64,000 bases of DNA from Pseudomonas sp. R5(2019) (lineage in GTDB: Bacteria; Pseudomonadota; Gammaproteobacteria; Pseudomonadales; Pseudomonadaceae), in contig NZ_JAAAMT010000009.1 in assembly GCF_009905435.1 (NCBI RefSeq), positions 1 through 64,000 on the forward strand. Direction: 5' to 3'. Every line of letters begins with the position of its first letter. Position 1 is the stretch's first letter. The notes beneath the pieces were generated by a model, which was not told the origin of the DNA, searched no databases, and saw only the letters and a list, made by a program, of their open reading frames with translations. Positions 56,869 through 64,000 of the stretch are shown here, in pieces. Both the position numbers and the translations under genes were made by a program.

Positions 56869-58755
56869 ATGACAACTGCAAAACCCTTTTGGCGCCGGGC
56901 ACGACTGCCCCTGGCCGTCAGCCTCGCTTCCACGCTCGCAGGTCCCGCCTTCGGCGTCAGCTTCAACATTGGTGAGATCGAAGGCCAGATCGATTCGTCG
57001 CTCTCCGTGGGGGCCAGTTGGTCGACCGAGAAAGCCAACAAGAACCTGATCGGCGTCAACAACGGTGGCAGTGGCCTGTCCCAAACCTCGGACGACGGTC
57101 ACCTGAACTTCAAGCGCGGGGAAACCTTCTCGAAAATCTTCAAGGGCATCCACGACCTGGAGCTCAAGTACGGCGATACCGGCGTGTTCGTGCGCGGCAA
57201 GTACTGGTACGACTTCGAGCTCAAGGACGAAAGCCGCGAGTTCAAGGACATCAGCGACAGCAACCGCAAGGAGGGCGCCCAGTCATCCGGCGGGCAGATC
57301 CTCGACGCCTTCATCTACCACAACTATGCGATCGCCGATCAGCCCGGTTCCGTGCGCTTTGGCAAACAGGTGGTGAGCTGGGGTGAAAGTACCTTTATCG
57401 GCAATGGCATCAACGCCATCAACCCCATCGACGTGTCGGCCTTCCGTCGCCCTGGCGCCGAGGTCAAGGAAGGCCTGATCCCGGTCAATATGTTCTATGT
57501 GTCCCAGAGCCTGACCGACAACCTCTCGGCTGAAGCCTTCTACCAGCTGGAGTGGGACCAGACCGTTGTGGATAACTGCGGGACCTTTTTCTCCCAGCCG
57601 GACATCATTGCCGACGGCTGTGACAACAACCTGCGGGTGCTGAACAAACGCTCCACCTTATCGCCTGGCGCGCAGGCTTTCCTGGCCTCGCGAAACGTCA
57701 ATATCAACGAAGAAGGCGTCCTGGTGCGTCGCAGCGGTGATCGTGATGCGCGGGACAGCGGCCAGTTCGGCGTCGCATTTCGCTACCTGTTTGATCCGCT
57801 GGACACCGAGTTCGGCGCTTACTTCATGAACTATCACAGCCGTGCGCCGATCTTCAGCGCCACCAGTGCGTCGGCCCAGACCTTCCAGAGCCTGGGGGCT
57901 CTACAGGGCGCCCAGCAAGCGCTGGCCCCGATCATTGTGGCGGGCAACTCCAGCTACTTTGTCGAATACCCCGAAGACATTCGCCTGTATGGCCTGAGCT
58001 TCTCGACCACCCTGCCTACCGGCACGGCCTGGAGCGGCGAGATCAGCTACCGGCCCAACGCGCCCGTGCAGCTGAACACCACCGACATCCTCTTCGCCGG
58101 TGTACGGCCAATACCGGCCCTGACCAACGCCTCCTTGCTCAGTGGCCCTGCGGGACAGGATCTGCACGGTTACCGTCGCAAGGAAGTCACCCAGTTCCAG
58201 ACCACCCTGACGCACTTCTTCGATCAGGTCATGGGCGCCAGTCGCCTGACCCTGGTGGGTGAGGTCGGCGTGACCCACGTCGGTGGGCTGGAAAGCACTT
58301 CGGACGTGCGTTACGGCCGCGATCCGGTCTATGGCCCCGGTGCCCTGCCTGCCACCGGCGCGGCCAACACCTGCTCGGCGATCCTCAATACCAGCACCAT
58401 CAACGGTGCAGGCCCAGGTGCGGCCACCAACAACCGCAGCCGCAACTGCAACAACGAAGGCTTCACCACCGCCACCTCCTGGGGCTATCGCGCCCGGGCG
58501 ATCTGGGACTACAACGACGTCTTCGCCGGCGTAAACCTCAAGCCCAACGTGGTCTGGTCCCATGACGTCGACGGTTATTCGCCAGGCCCTGGCGGCAACT
58601 TCGAGGAAGGCCGCAAGGCGGTGAGCCTGGGGGTCGATGCCGAATACCAGAACACCTACACCACCAGTCTGTCCTACACCAACTTCTTCGATGGCAAGTA
58701 CACCACCGTGGACGACCGCGACTTCGTTTCGCTCAGCTTCGGCGTGAACTTCTAA
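56869..58755 (+). CDS. DUF1302 outer-membrane protein
   Basis: 628-residue exported protein. A signal peptide (about 1-29, ending AGPAFG) is followed by a long stretch of alternating hydrophobic and polar residues, aromatic girdle residues and a final Phe (SFGVNF), typical of an outer-membrane beta barrel. DUF1302 proteins are nearly always paired with DUF1329 and found near lipid or sterol metabolism; the function is unproven. The DUF1329 gene follows after 22 nt, so they share a transcript. Confidence 0.9.
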   Translation: MTTAKPFWRRARLPLAVSLASTLAGPAFGVSFNIGEIEGQIDSSLSVGASWSTEKANKNLIGVNNGGSGLSQTSDDGHLNFKRGETFSKIFKGIHDLELKYGDTGVFVRGKYWYDFELKDESREFKDISDSNRKEGAQSSGGQILDAFIYHNYAIADQPGSVRFGKQVVSWGESTFIGNGINAINPIDVSAFRRPGAEVKEGLIPVNMFYVSQSLTDNLSAEAFYQLEWDQTVVDNCGTFFSQPDIIADGCDNNLRVLNKRSTLSPGAQAFLASRNVNINEEGVLVRRSGDRDARDSGQFGVAFRYLFDPLDTEFGAYFMNYHSRAPIFSATSASAQTFQSLGALQGAQQALAPIIVAGNSSYFVEYPEDIRLYGLSFSTTLPTGTAWSGEISYRPNAPVQLNTTDILFAGVRPIPALTNASLLSGPAGQDLHGYRRKEVTQFQTTLTHFFDQVMGASRLTLVGEVGVTHVGGLESTSDVRYGRDPVYGPGALPATGAANTCSAILNTSTINGAGPGAATNNRSRNCNNEGFTTATSWGYRARAIWDYNDVFAGVNLKPNVVWSHDVDGYSPGPGGNFEEGRKAVSLGVDAEYQNTYTTSLSYTNFFDGKYTTVDDRDFVSLSFGVNF

Positions 58756-58777
58756 GTACAGAGAATTCGGGGCAATC

Positions 58778-60148
58778 ATGAAAATGAACACAACCAAACA
58801 GCTGTTGCAGGTCGGTGTACTGGGGGTGTCGATGCTGGCGACCAGTGTGATGGCGGCGGTCTCGGCCACTGAAGCGGCCAAGCTGGGCACCACCTTGACG
58901 CCCATGGGCGCCGAAAAGGCCGGTAACGCCGCCGGCACCATCCCGGCCTGGACGCCGCTGTCGAAAACCGCCGGCAGCGTGGACGGCAAGGGTTTTTTGT
59001 CCGACCCATACGCCAACGAGAAACCGCTGTTCACCATCACCGCGCAGAACCTCGACCAGTACAAGGACAAGCTCGCGCCCGGGCAGATCGCGATGCTCAA
59101 GCGCTACCCGGAAACCTTCAAGATACCGGTGTACCCGTCCCATCGCGGCTCCACCGTGCCGGATGACGTGTTCGCCGCCATCAAGGAAAACGCCACCACC
59201 ACCAAACTGGTGGCAGGTGGTAACGGCCTGGAAAACTTCAAGTCTGCCATCCCTTTCCCGATCCCCCAGGACGGAGTTGAGGTTATCTGGAACCACATCA
59301 CCCGCTACCGTGGCGGCACCGTGACTCGCCTGGTGACGCAGGCCACGCCACAATCAAACGGTTCCTACAGCCTGGTGAATTTTCAGGACCAGTTCGTGTT
59401 CCGCGACAAGATGAAGGAGTACGACCCGAACAACCCGGGCAACATCCTCTTCTACTTCAAGCAGAAAGTGACCGCGCCGGCGCGTCTGGCCGGTGGTGTG
59501 CTGCTGGTGCACGAGACACTCGACCAGGTGAAAGAGCCGCGTTCGGCATGGGTCTATAACGCTGGCCAGCGCCGCGTTCGCCGCGCGCCGCAAGTGTCCT
59601 ACGACGGCCCGGGCACCGCCGCAGACGGCCTGCGCACTTCCGATAACCTGGACATGTACAACGGCGCGCCGGACCGCTACGACTGGAAGCTGGAAGGCAA
59701 GAAAGAGATGTACATCGGCTCCGACGCCTACAAGCTCGACTCGCCGTCACTCAAGTACGCCGACATCCTCAAGGCCGGCCACATCAACCAGGACCTGACC
59801 CGCTACGAGCTGCGCCGGGTCTGGCACGTCGTTGCCACCCTGAAGCCGGGCCAGCGCCACATCTACGCCAAGCGTGACTTCTACATCGACGAAGACACCT
59901 GGCAAGCGGCGGTGATCGACCACTACGACGGCCGCGGCCAACTGTGGCGCGTGGCCGAGGCCCATGCCCAGCAGTACTACAACGTGCAAGTGCCGTGGTA
60001 CACCCTGGAAACCCTCTACGATCTGCAGTCCGGCCGCTACCTGGCACTGGGCATGAAGAACGAAGAGAAGAGGGCGTATGACTTTGGCTTTACCGCCAAT
60101 ACCAGCGAATTCACCCCGGCGGCGTTGCGCCAGGAAGGGGTTCGGTAA
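58778..60148 (+). CDS. DUF1329 protein, partner of the DUF1302 barrel
   Basis: 456-residue exported protein with a signal peptide (about 1-27) and a large DUF1329 domain. Characteristic parts are LGTTLTPMGAEKAGNA after the signal, WNHITRYRGG near residue 170, and YDWKLEGKKEMYIGSDAYKL near 305. The domain is thought to be related to LolA/LolB-like lipid-binding folds, so a lipid or hydrophobic cargo handed to the barrel is a reasonable but unproven idea. It ends near a GC hairpin. Confidence 0.88.
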   Translation: MKMNTTKQLLQVGVLGVSMLATSVMAAVSATEAAKLGTTLTPMGAEKAGNAAGTIPAWTPLSKTAGSVDGKGFLSDPYANEKPLFTITAQNLDQYKDKLAPGQIAMLKRYPETFKIPVYPSHRGSTVPDDVFAAIKENATTTKLVAGGNGLENFKSAIPFPIPQDGVEVIWNHITRYRGGTVTRLVTQATPQSNGSYSLVNFQDQFVFRDKMKEYDPNNPGNILFYFKQKVTAPARLAGGVLLVHETLDQVKEPRSAWVYNAGQRRVRRAPQVSYDGPGTAADGLRTSDNLDMYNGAPDRYDWKLEGKKEMYIGSDAYKLDSPSLKYADILKAGHINQDLTRYELRRVWHVVATLKPGQRHIYAKRDFYIDEDTWQAAVIDHYDGRGQLWRVAEAHAQQYYNVQVPWYTLETLYDLQSGRYLALGMKNEEKRAYDFGFTANTSEFTPAALRQEGVR

Positions 60149-60156
60149 TAGCTGTA

Positions 60157-60184
60157 TTTTTGGGGCCGCGCAGCGGCCCCAAAT
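60157..60184. other. GC-rich hairpin between convergent genes
   Basis: TTTGGGGCCG-CGCAG-CGGCCCCAAA is a strong stem 10 nt after the DUF1329 gene. It has no T-run after the stem on either strand, so a true terminator is uncertain. Confidence 0.35.
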
Positions 60185-60196
60185 ATCACCACCGAT

Positions 60197-60505
60197 TCAA
60201 CCGCCAGCCTTGTCCTGCTCAGCCTCCAGCCCATCCAGCAAGCCATCCACCAGCGCCTTGGCCATCTCGGCCGAATGCACCGCAGACCACAACATCCCAC
60301 GACCTGCTTCGCCGGTGTGGGGTACGGCTTCCTGCGAGGTCGCCAGCACACATCTGAGGTACAGCGAGGTATGCACCAGCGCGTCGTGAATCCCGATACC
60401 GCCGAGGACGGCAAACAGCGGACCGTGCGGGGCATCGCAGGTACCGAAGGGGGTGAGAACGGTTTTGATTGAAGTGAGGGGTGGGTCGGGTACTGTTTTT
60501 TTCAT
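60197..60505 (-). CDS. DUF3077 protein
   Basis: 102-residue small acidic protein of the Pseudomonas DUF3077 family. It starts MKKTVPDPPLTS, then a LFAVLGGIGIHDALVHTS core and MLWSAVHSAEMAKALVDGLL helix. The function is not known; genomes of this group carry several copies. The ATG at 60505 is preceded by GAGGATAACCACC, a sequence shared by such genes. A long structured leader lies upstream. Confidence 0.82.
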   Translation of the reverse strand: MKKTVPDPPLTSIKTVLTPFGTCDAPHGPLFAVLGGIGIHDALVHTSLYLRCVLATSQEAVPHTGEAGRGMLWSAVHSAEMAKALVDGLLDGLEAEQDKAGG

Positions 60506-60690
60506 GGTGGTTATCCTCTTGGGAGCGCCACCCAGCCGTTTCCACAACGTTGGGTGACAGCTGTGCGCGGGGTGGAAAACCGGTGTAACCACCAAACCCG
60601 GCAGGGCCGAAGCCCTCCCGCGCGCAGCCGCCATTGAGCGACATGCCAGAATGGTTACATCCGGGTTTCCACACCCGATCGCTGAACATT
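60506..60690 (-). promoter_or_regulatory. Structured leader of the DUF3077 gene
   Basis: The 185 nt before the start contain a perfect hairpin (TCGCTGAA/TTCAGCGA) near 60676-60700 and several short complementary or repeated tracts: GTGGAAACCCGG, GGTGGTTACACCGG, GGTTTTCCACCCCGC, GTTGTGGAAACGG, and GGGTGGCGCTCCC. I recall similar leaders before other small Pseudomonas genes of this kind, which suggests a conserved RNA. No named family was recognised. Confidence 0.5.
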
Positions 60691-61102
60691 CAGCGACCGG
60701 AAAAGCCTAGGGATGGAGCTTCCCGGGGACAAGTTCATGGCAGGCGACAGGGTTCGTAGGATATTTCCGGTGGCTTGCCAGTCGTTAGAGGAATGCGGAA
60801 ATCAGCAGAAAGATTGCTGCCCTATTTATGTAGGAATATTCGAGATTGTTGGGGCTGCTTCGCAGCCCATCGCGGCCAGGTCCGCTCCTACAAAATCCCC
60901 GTTTGCCATAAATGTGCGGGACAACGCGGAGTTTATGTAGGAGCGGACCCGGCCGCGATGGGCCGCGCAGCGGCCCCAATGCCAACCCAAAACATCTTGT
61001 CATAGACATTTGTTGTAAAAGAATCTTCAACTCCCGCGATATAACCGCTAATCTGCGGGCATCTGCACTGCCGACAACAGCACTTTCGACCTGAGCCGGA
61101 AT
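60691..61102. other. Gap before the MalT-like regulator
   Basis: About 400 nt holding the REP-like repeat at 60850-60978, the promoter of the regulator and perhaps of the DUF3077 leader. No gene is supported. Confidence 0.4.
60850..60978. repeat. Pair of REP-like repeats (GTAGGAGCGGACC...GGCCGCGATG type)
   Basis: GGGGCTGCTTCGCAGCCCATCG with CCAGGTCCGCTCCTACA faces TGTAGGAGCGGACCCGG with CGATGGGCCGCGCAGCGGCCCC around a 50-nt spacer. The unit is shared with 47458-47552. Confidence 0.75.
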
Positions 61103-63817
61103 ATGACTGATCTGTCCCGTATGCAAGGCCTCACCGGGCGCGCCACAGCGTCACCGGAAGGACGGTTCTTTCGACCTCCGCTGCCCCAGGGCCATGTCCC
61201 CAGGGTGCGGTTGTGCGAGCGACTGGCCGCGGGGTTGGACGGGCGGTTGCTGCTGGTCAGTGCACCGGCCGGGTTCGGCAAAAGCTCATTGGCCATCGAA
61301 TTCTGTCAGCATCTGCCCGACCACTGGAACAGCTTGTGGCTGGGCCTTAGCCGCCGCGACAGTGACCCCGGGCGTTTTCTCGAACGCTTGCTCGAAGGCC
61401 TTCAGCAATACTTTCCCTCACTGGGCAGCCAAGCCATTGGCCTGCTGAAAATGCGCCAGCGGCACCAGCCGTTCGCCTTCGAAGAGTGGCTCGACAGCCT
61501 GCTCGACGAATTGGCCGAACACCTGGTTGAGGCCCGCCCGGTACTGCTGGTGCTGGACGACTACCACCTGGCGCAAGGGCCCGTGCTGGACCGTTGCCTG
61601 CAGTTTTTTCTCAACCATTTGCCCGCAGGGCTGGTGTTGCTGGTCACCAGCCGCCAGCGCCCGGACTGGCATCTGGCGCGCCTGCGCCTGTCACGTCTGT
61701 TGCTGGAACTGAACGAGCAAGACCTGCGGCTGACCGACGCCGAGTCCATCGCCGTGCTCGGCCAGCATTCCTCCAGCCTGCACGGGCAGGCCCTCGACAG
61801 CCTGCTTCAGCGCAGCGAAGGCTGGGTGGCCGGGTTGCGCTTCTGGCTGCTCGCGGCCGCCGGGGGCGACGCCGTGTTGCCGCAGGCCATGCATGGCGGC
61901 GAAGGCCTGATTCGCGACTACTTGCTCGAAGAAGTCATCGACTGCCTGCCGCCTGAGGTGCAAGCCTTCCTCTTCGATACGGCCTGCCAGGAGCGCTTCA
62001 GCGCCGAGTTGTGCGATGCCATGCGCGAGGCCCACGACAGCGCTGATATCCTGCGCTATTTGCAGGCCCACCAGGTGTTTCTGGTGCCCCTCGATGCCCA
62101 GGGCCAGTGGTATCGCTACCATCACCTGTTTTCTGATCTGCTGCGCACCCGCTCCAGCGGCACATCGAACGCCAGCCTGCATTTGCGCGCCTGCCGCTGG
62201 TTCAACGGCCAGGGGCTGCTCGATGAAGCGGTCGAGCAGGCCCTGCGCGCAGGGCACCTGGATGTGGCCGCCAACCTGGTGCAGAACCTCTCCGAAGAGC
62301 AGCTGCTGGCCGAACAGAACGTCGGCATGCTGCTGCGCTGGAAAATGGATTTGCCCGACAGTCTTCTTGTCAGCACGCCACGCCTGATCGTGCTGTACAG
62401 CTGGGCGCTTGGCCTGGCCTGCCAGTTGGATGCCGCCGAAGCGCTGGCCAGCCACCTGAGCCGCTTTCTGCCGGCACCGACGGCCACCTCGCAGAAGTCG
62501 ATGCTGGCCCAGTGGCTGGCCTTGAGCGGCATCATTGCCCGCGGGCGTGGTGACCGCGAGCGCACGCTGGCGTATTGCACCGAGGCGCTGCAGAGTCTGC
62601 CGAAAAAGCGCTACGGCCAGCGCCTGATGTGCCTGTCGACGCTGTCGAATCTGGCGATCGTCGAGGCCGATTTCTGGCGGGCACGGCGCTGGAACCGCGA
62701 CGCGCTGGAGCTGGCCCAGCGGGTCGACAATCCCTTGTTCGAAGCGCTCGCCCACTACGACCGCGCGCGCGTGCTGCATGCCCGGGGCGAAGTGCTGCGC
62801 GCCCTCGACGAAGTGCGCCAGGGCCTTCTGCGCCTGCAAGGCTTGTCGGCCCAGCGCCTGTACGCGGCGCGGGCGCGCCTGACCCTCTACGAAGGCTATC
62901 TGTTGGTGATGCGCTTGCAGCCCGAGGCCGGCCGCCAGCGCCTGCAGGCGGGATTGAGCGAGGCGCGGGCCTGTCGCGACATCAGTGTGCTGATCGGCCA
63001 CTGCGTGATCGCCGGCCTGGACGGTCGCCACGGGCGATTTGCCGAGGCCTTTGCCGAGCTTGCCGAGGCCGAGCGGCTGATGCATATCTGGGACGTGCCG
63101 CCGATTTTCTACCTGGCGATGATTACCCTGATCAAATGCGAACTCTGGCTGGCTCAAGGCCGCACCGACCTTGCCGAGGCCTGGCTGCTGCGCCTGGGCC
63201 AGACCTACGGTGGCGAGCAGGCGGCAGCGGCACCGGAGTTCCACCCGCAACTGCCGCTGCATATCGAGTTGCAACAGGCGCTGCTGGCGCGGGTGCAGCA
63301 ACGTCCGGCCGATGCTGAACAGCAGTTGCGTCAGCTGGATGCCCAGGGCCAGGCCAGCGGCGGCCAGTTGCTTTCGGTCATGGCCTTGAACCAATGGATC
63401 GAATTGCTCCTGGGCAACGGTCGTGAAAGCGAGGCCCGGACCCTGCTCGGCCGCAGCCTTCAGGCCGCCCAGGGCGGTGCGCTGCAACCGTTCCAGCGGC
63501 TGATCGGCGAGCATCCTGACTGGCTGCGTGAGCAACTCCAGCACAGCCCGTCCAGCCCGACCCAGCAGTCTTTGCTGGCGGCTGTGCCTGCCCATCAGGC
63601 ACAAGAGCCTGCCAGCGGCCATACTGAACAACTCAGCGGCCGCGAGCTGGCCGTGCTGGAGTTGATCGCCCAAGGCTGCTCGAACCAGCAGATCAGCCAG
63701 CAGCTGTTCATCTCCCTGCACACGGTGAAAACTCACGCCAGCCACATCAACAGCAAACTGGGCGTCGAGCGCCGCACGCAGGCGGTGGCAAAGGCAAAAT
63801 CCCTGGGCTTGCTATAA
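61103..63817 (+). CDS. MalT-like LuxR-family transcription regulator
   Basis: 904-residue large ATP-binding LuxR protein (LAL/MalT type). A STAND-type ATPase lies near the start with Walker A SAPAGFGKSSLA (about residues 53-64) and Walker B VLLVLDDYH (about 148), followed by a long helical TPR-like arm (about 400-800) and a C-terminal LuxR helix-turn-helix (LSGRELAVLELIAQGCSN, then LFISLHTVKTHASHINSKL). Such proteins sense a small ligand and activate transcription. The neighbouring DUF1302/DUF1329 and CoA ligase genes are the likely targets. Confidence 0.93.
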   Translation: MTDLSRMQGLTGRATASPEGRFFRPPLPQGHVPRVRLCERLAAGLDGRLLLVSAPAGFGKSSLAIEFCQHLPDHWNSLWLGLSRRDSDPGRFLERLLEGLQQYFPSLGSQAIGLLKMRQRHQPFAFEEWLDSLLDELAEHLVEARPVLLVLDDYHLAQGPVLDRCLQFFLNHLPAGLVLLVTSRQRPDWHLARLRLSRLLLELNEQDLRLTDAESIAVLGQHSSSLHGQALDSLLQRSEGWVAGLRFWLLAAAGGDAVLPQAMHGGEGLIRDYLLEEVIDCLPPEVQAFLFDTACQERFSAELCDAMREAHDSADILRYLQAHQVFLVPLDAQGQWYRYHHLFSDLLRTRSSGTSNASLHLRACRWFNGQGLLDEAVEQALRAGHLDVAANLVQNLSEEQLLAEQNVGMLLRWKMDLPDSLLVSTPRLIVLYSWALGLACQLDAAEALASHLSRFLPAPTATSQKSMLAQWLALSGIIARGRGDRERTLAYCTEALQSLPKKRYGQRLMCLSTLSNLAIVEADFWRARRWNRDALELAQRVDNPLFEALAHYDRARVLHARGEVLRALDEVRQGLLRLQGLSAQRLYAARARLTLYEGYLLVMRLQPEAGRQRLQAGLSEARACRDISVLIGHCVIAGLDGRHGRFAEAFAELAEAERLMHIWDVPPIFYLAMITLIKCELWLAQGRTDLAEAWLLRLGQTYGGEQAAAAPEFHPQLPLHIELQQALLARVQQRPADAEQQLRQLDAQGQASGGQLLSVMALNQWIELLLGNGRESEARTLLGRSLQAAQGGALQPFQRLIGEHPDWLREQLQHSPSSPTQQSLLAAVPAHQAQEPASGHTEQLSGRELAVLELIAQGCSNQQISQQLFISLHTVKTHASHINSKLGVERRTQAVAKAKSLGLL

Positions 63818-63827
63818 CGCCAGTTCA

Positions 63828-63926
63828 CCCTGTAGGAGCCGAGCTCGCTCGCGATGGCTTCACCGCGGTGTATCTGGGGTAAGCCGCGGTGAAGCCATCG
63901 CGAGCAAGCTTTGCTCCCACAGGGTA
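63828..63926. repeat. Long REP-like inverted repeat (CCATCGCGAGC type)
   Basis: CCCTGTAGGAGC...GCTCGCTCGCGATGGCTTCACCGCGG faces CCGCGGTGAAGCCATCGCGAGC...GCTCCCACAGGG, giving about 40-nt arms around a short centre, just after the MalT-like gene. It is a different family from the other two kinds of repeat. Confidence 0.85.
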
Positions 63927-64000
63927 TGCCTGAGCATTGTGTATTGCCCATGGAGATAGATACAGGTGGGACGCGTGGTAGTTGTCATTGGGTTTACGTT

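Noticed and set aside
61691..63745. A 684-residue minus-strand frame opposite the MalT-like regulator
   Set aside because: Antisense artefact of GC-rich codons; no domain or ribosome site.

Overview
The window is a stretch of a Pseudomonas chromosome, most likely of the P. fluorescens/P. putida side of the genus. The evidence is GC-rich coding sequence, Pseudomonas-type gene order and proteins (Mks condensin, PA4642-like protein, MqoB-type malate:quinone oxidoreductase, LolB/IspE/Prs/L25/Pth/YchF block) and several families of REP-like inverted repeats. It opens with the 5S rRNA gene that ends an rRNA operon. No complete phage, insertion sequence, integrase or CRISPR array was seen.

Layout. 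0.2-3.8 kb: envelope lipid-transport operon (two overlapping PqiA/LetA halves and a six-MCE PqiB/LetB-like protein). 3.8-8.7 kb: mksF-mksE-mksB condensin operon on the minus strand. 8.8-12.5 kb: DNA polymerase III psi (holD) with rimI, beta-carbonic anhydrase, SodC and an M15-like peptidase. 12.56-17.3 kb: a block (LTA-synthase-like enzyme, membrane protein, sialidase-like protein, broken response regulator) bracketed by about 100-bp direct repeats that contain the 3' end of tRNA-Met, looking like an old integrated element. 17.5-22.3 kb: a patchwork of an MFS transporter, a GGDEF remnant, a TPR protein with a Cys/Pro tail, a chimeric HupE-methyltransferase gene, a 43-residue His/Cys secreted peptide and a pRiA4b ORF-3-like protein.

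22.4-34.2 kb is a dense core housekeeping region: ychF, pth, rplY, prs, tRNA-Gln, ispE, lolB and a TPR lipoprotein gene on the minus strand, then hemA-prfA-prmC-moeB-murI on the plus strand with overlapping ends. 34.3-39.4 kb carries a PagL-type lipid A deacylase, an SDR lacking its catalytic Tyr/Lys, fragments of a decayed photolyase (phrB) operon, an FAD oxidoreductase, a YfcH-like protein and hemH. 39.6-43.6 kb holds uracil/purine salvage (uraA, upp, hpt) and small genes; 43.7-45.2 kb is mqo.

46-53.9 kb mixes a YajG lipoprotein, an acyltransferase, a zinc-ribbon/DUF2007 pair, a divergent HMCES/YedK protein, an M48 metallopeptidase, a manganese exporter behind a yybP-ykoY riboswitch, rsmC and a hydroxyacid dehydrogenase. 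54-63.8 kb looks like a lipid-related module: LysE exporter, fatty acid-CoA ligase, DUF1302 outer-membrane protein with DUF1329 partner, a DUF3077 protein with a structured leader, and a MalT-like LuxR regulator.

The items most worth following are the tRNA-Met direct repeats, the HupE-methyltransferase fusion, the photolyase-operon decay with its leftover TGTACA operator, the DUF3077 leader, the divergent YedK active site and the SDR without YxxxK.
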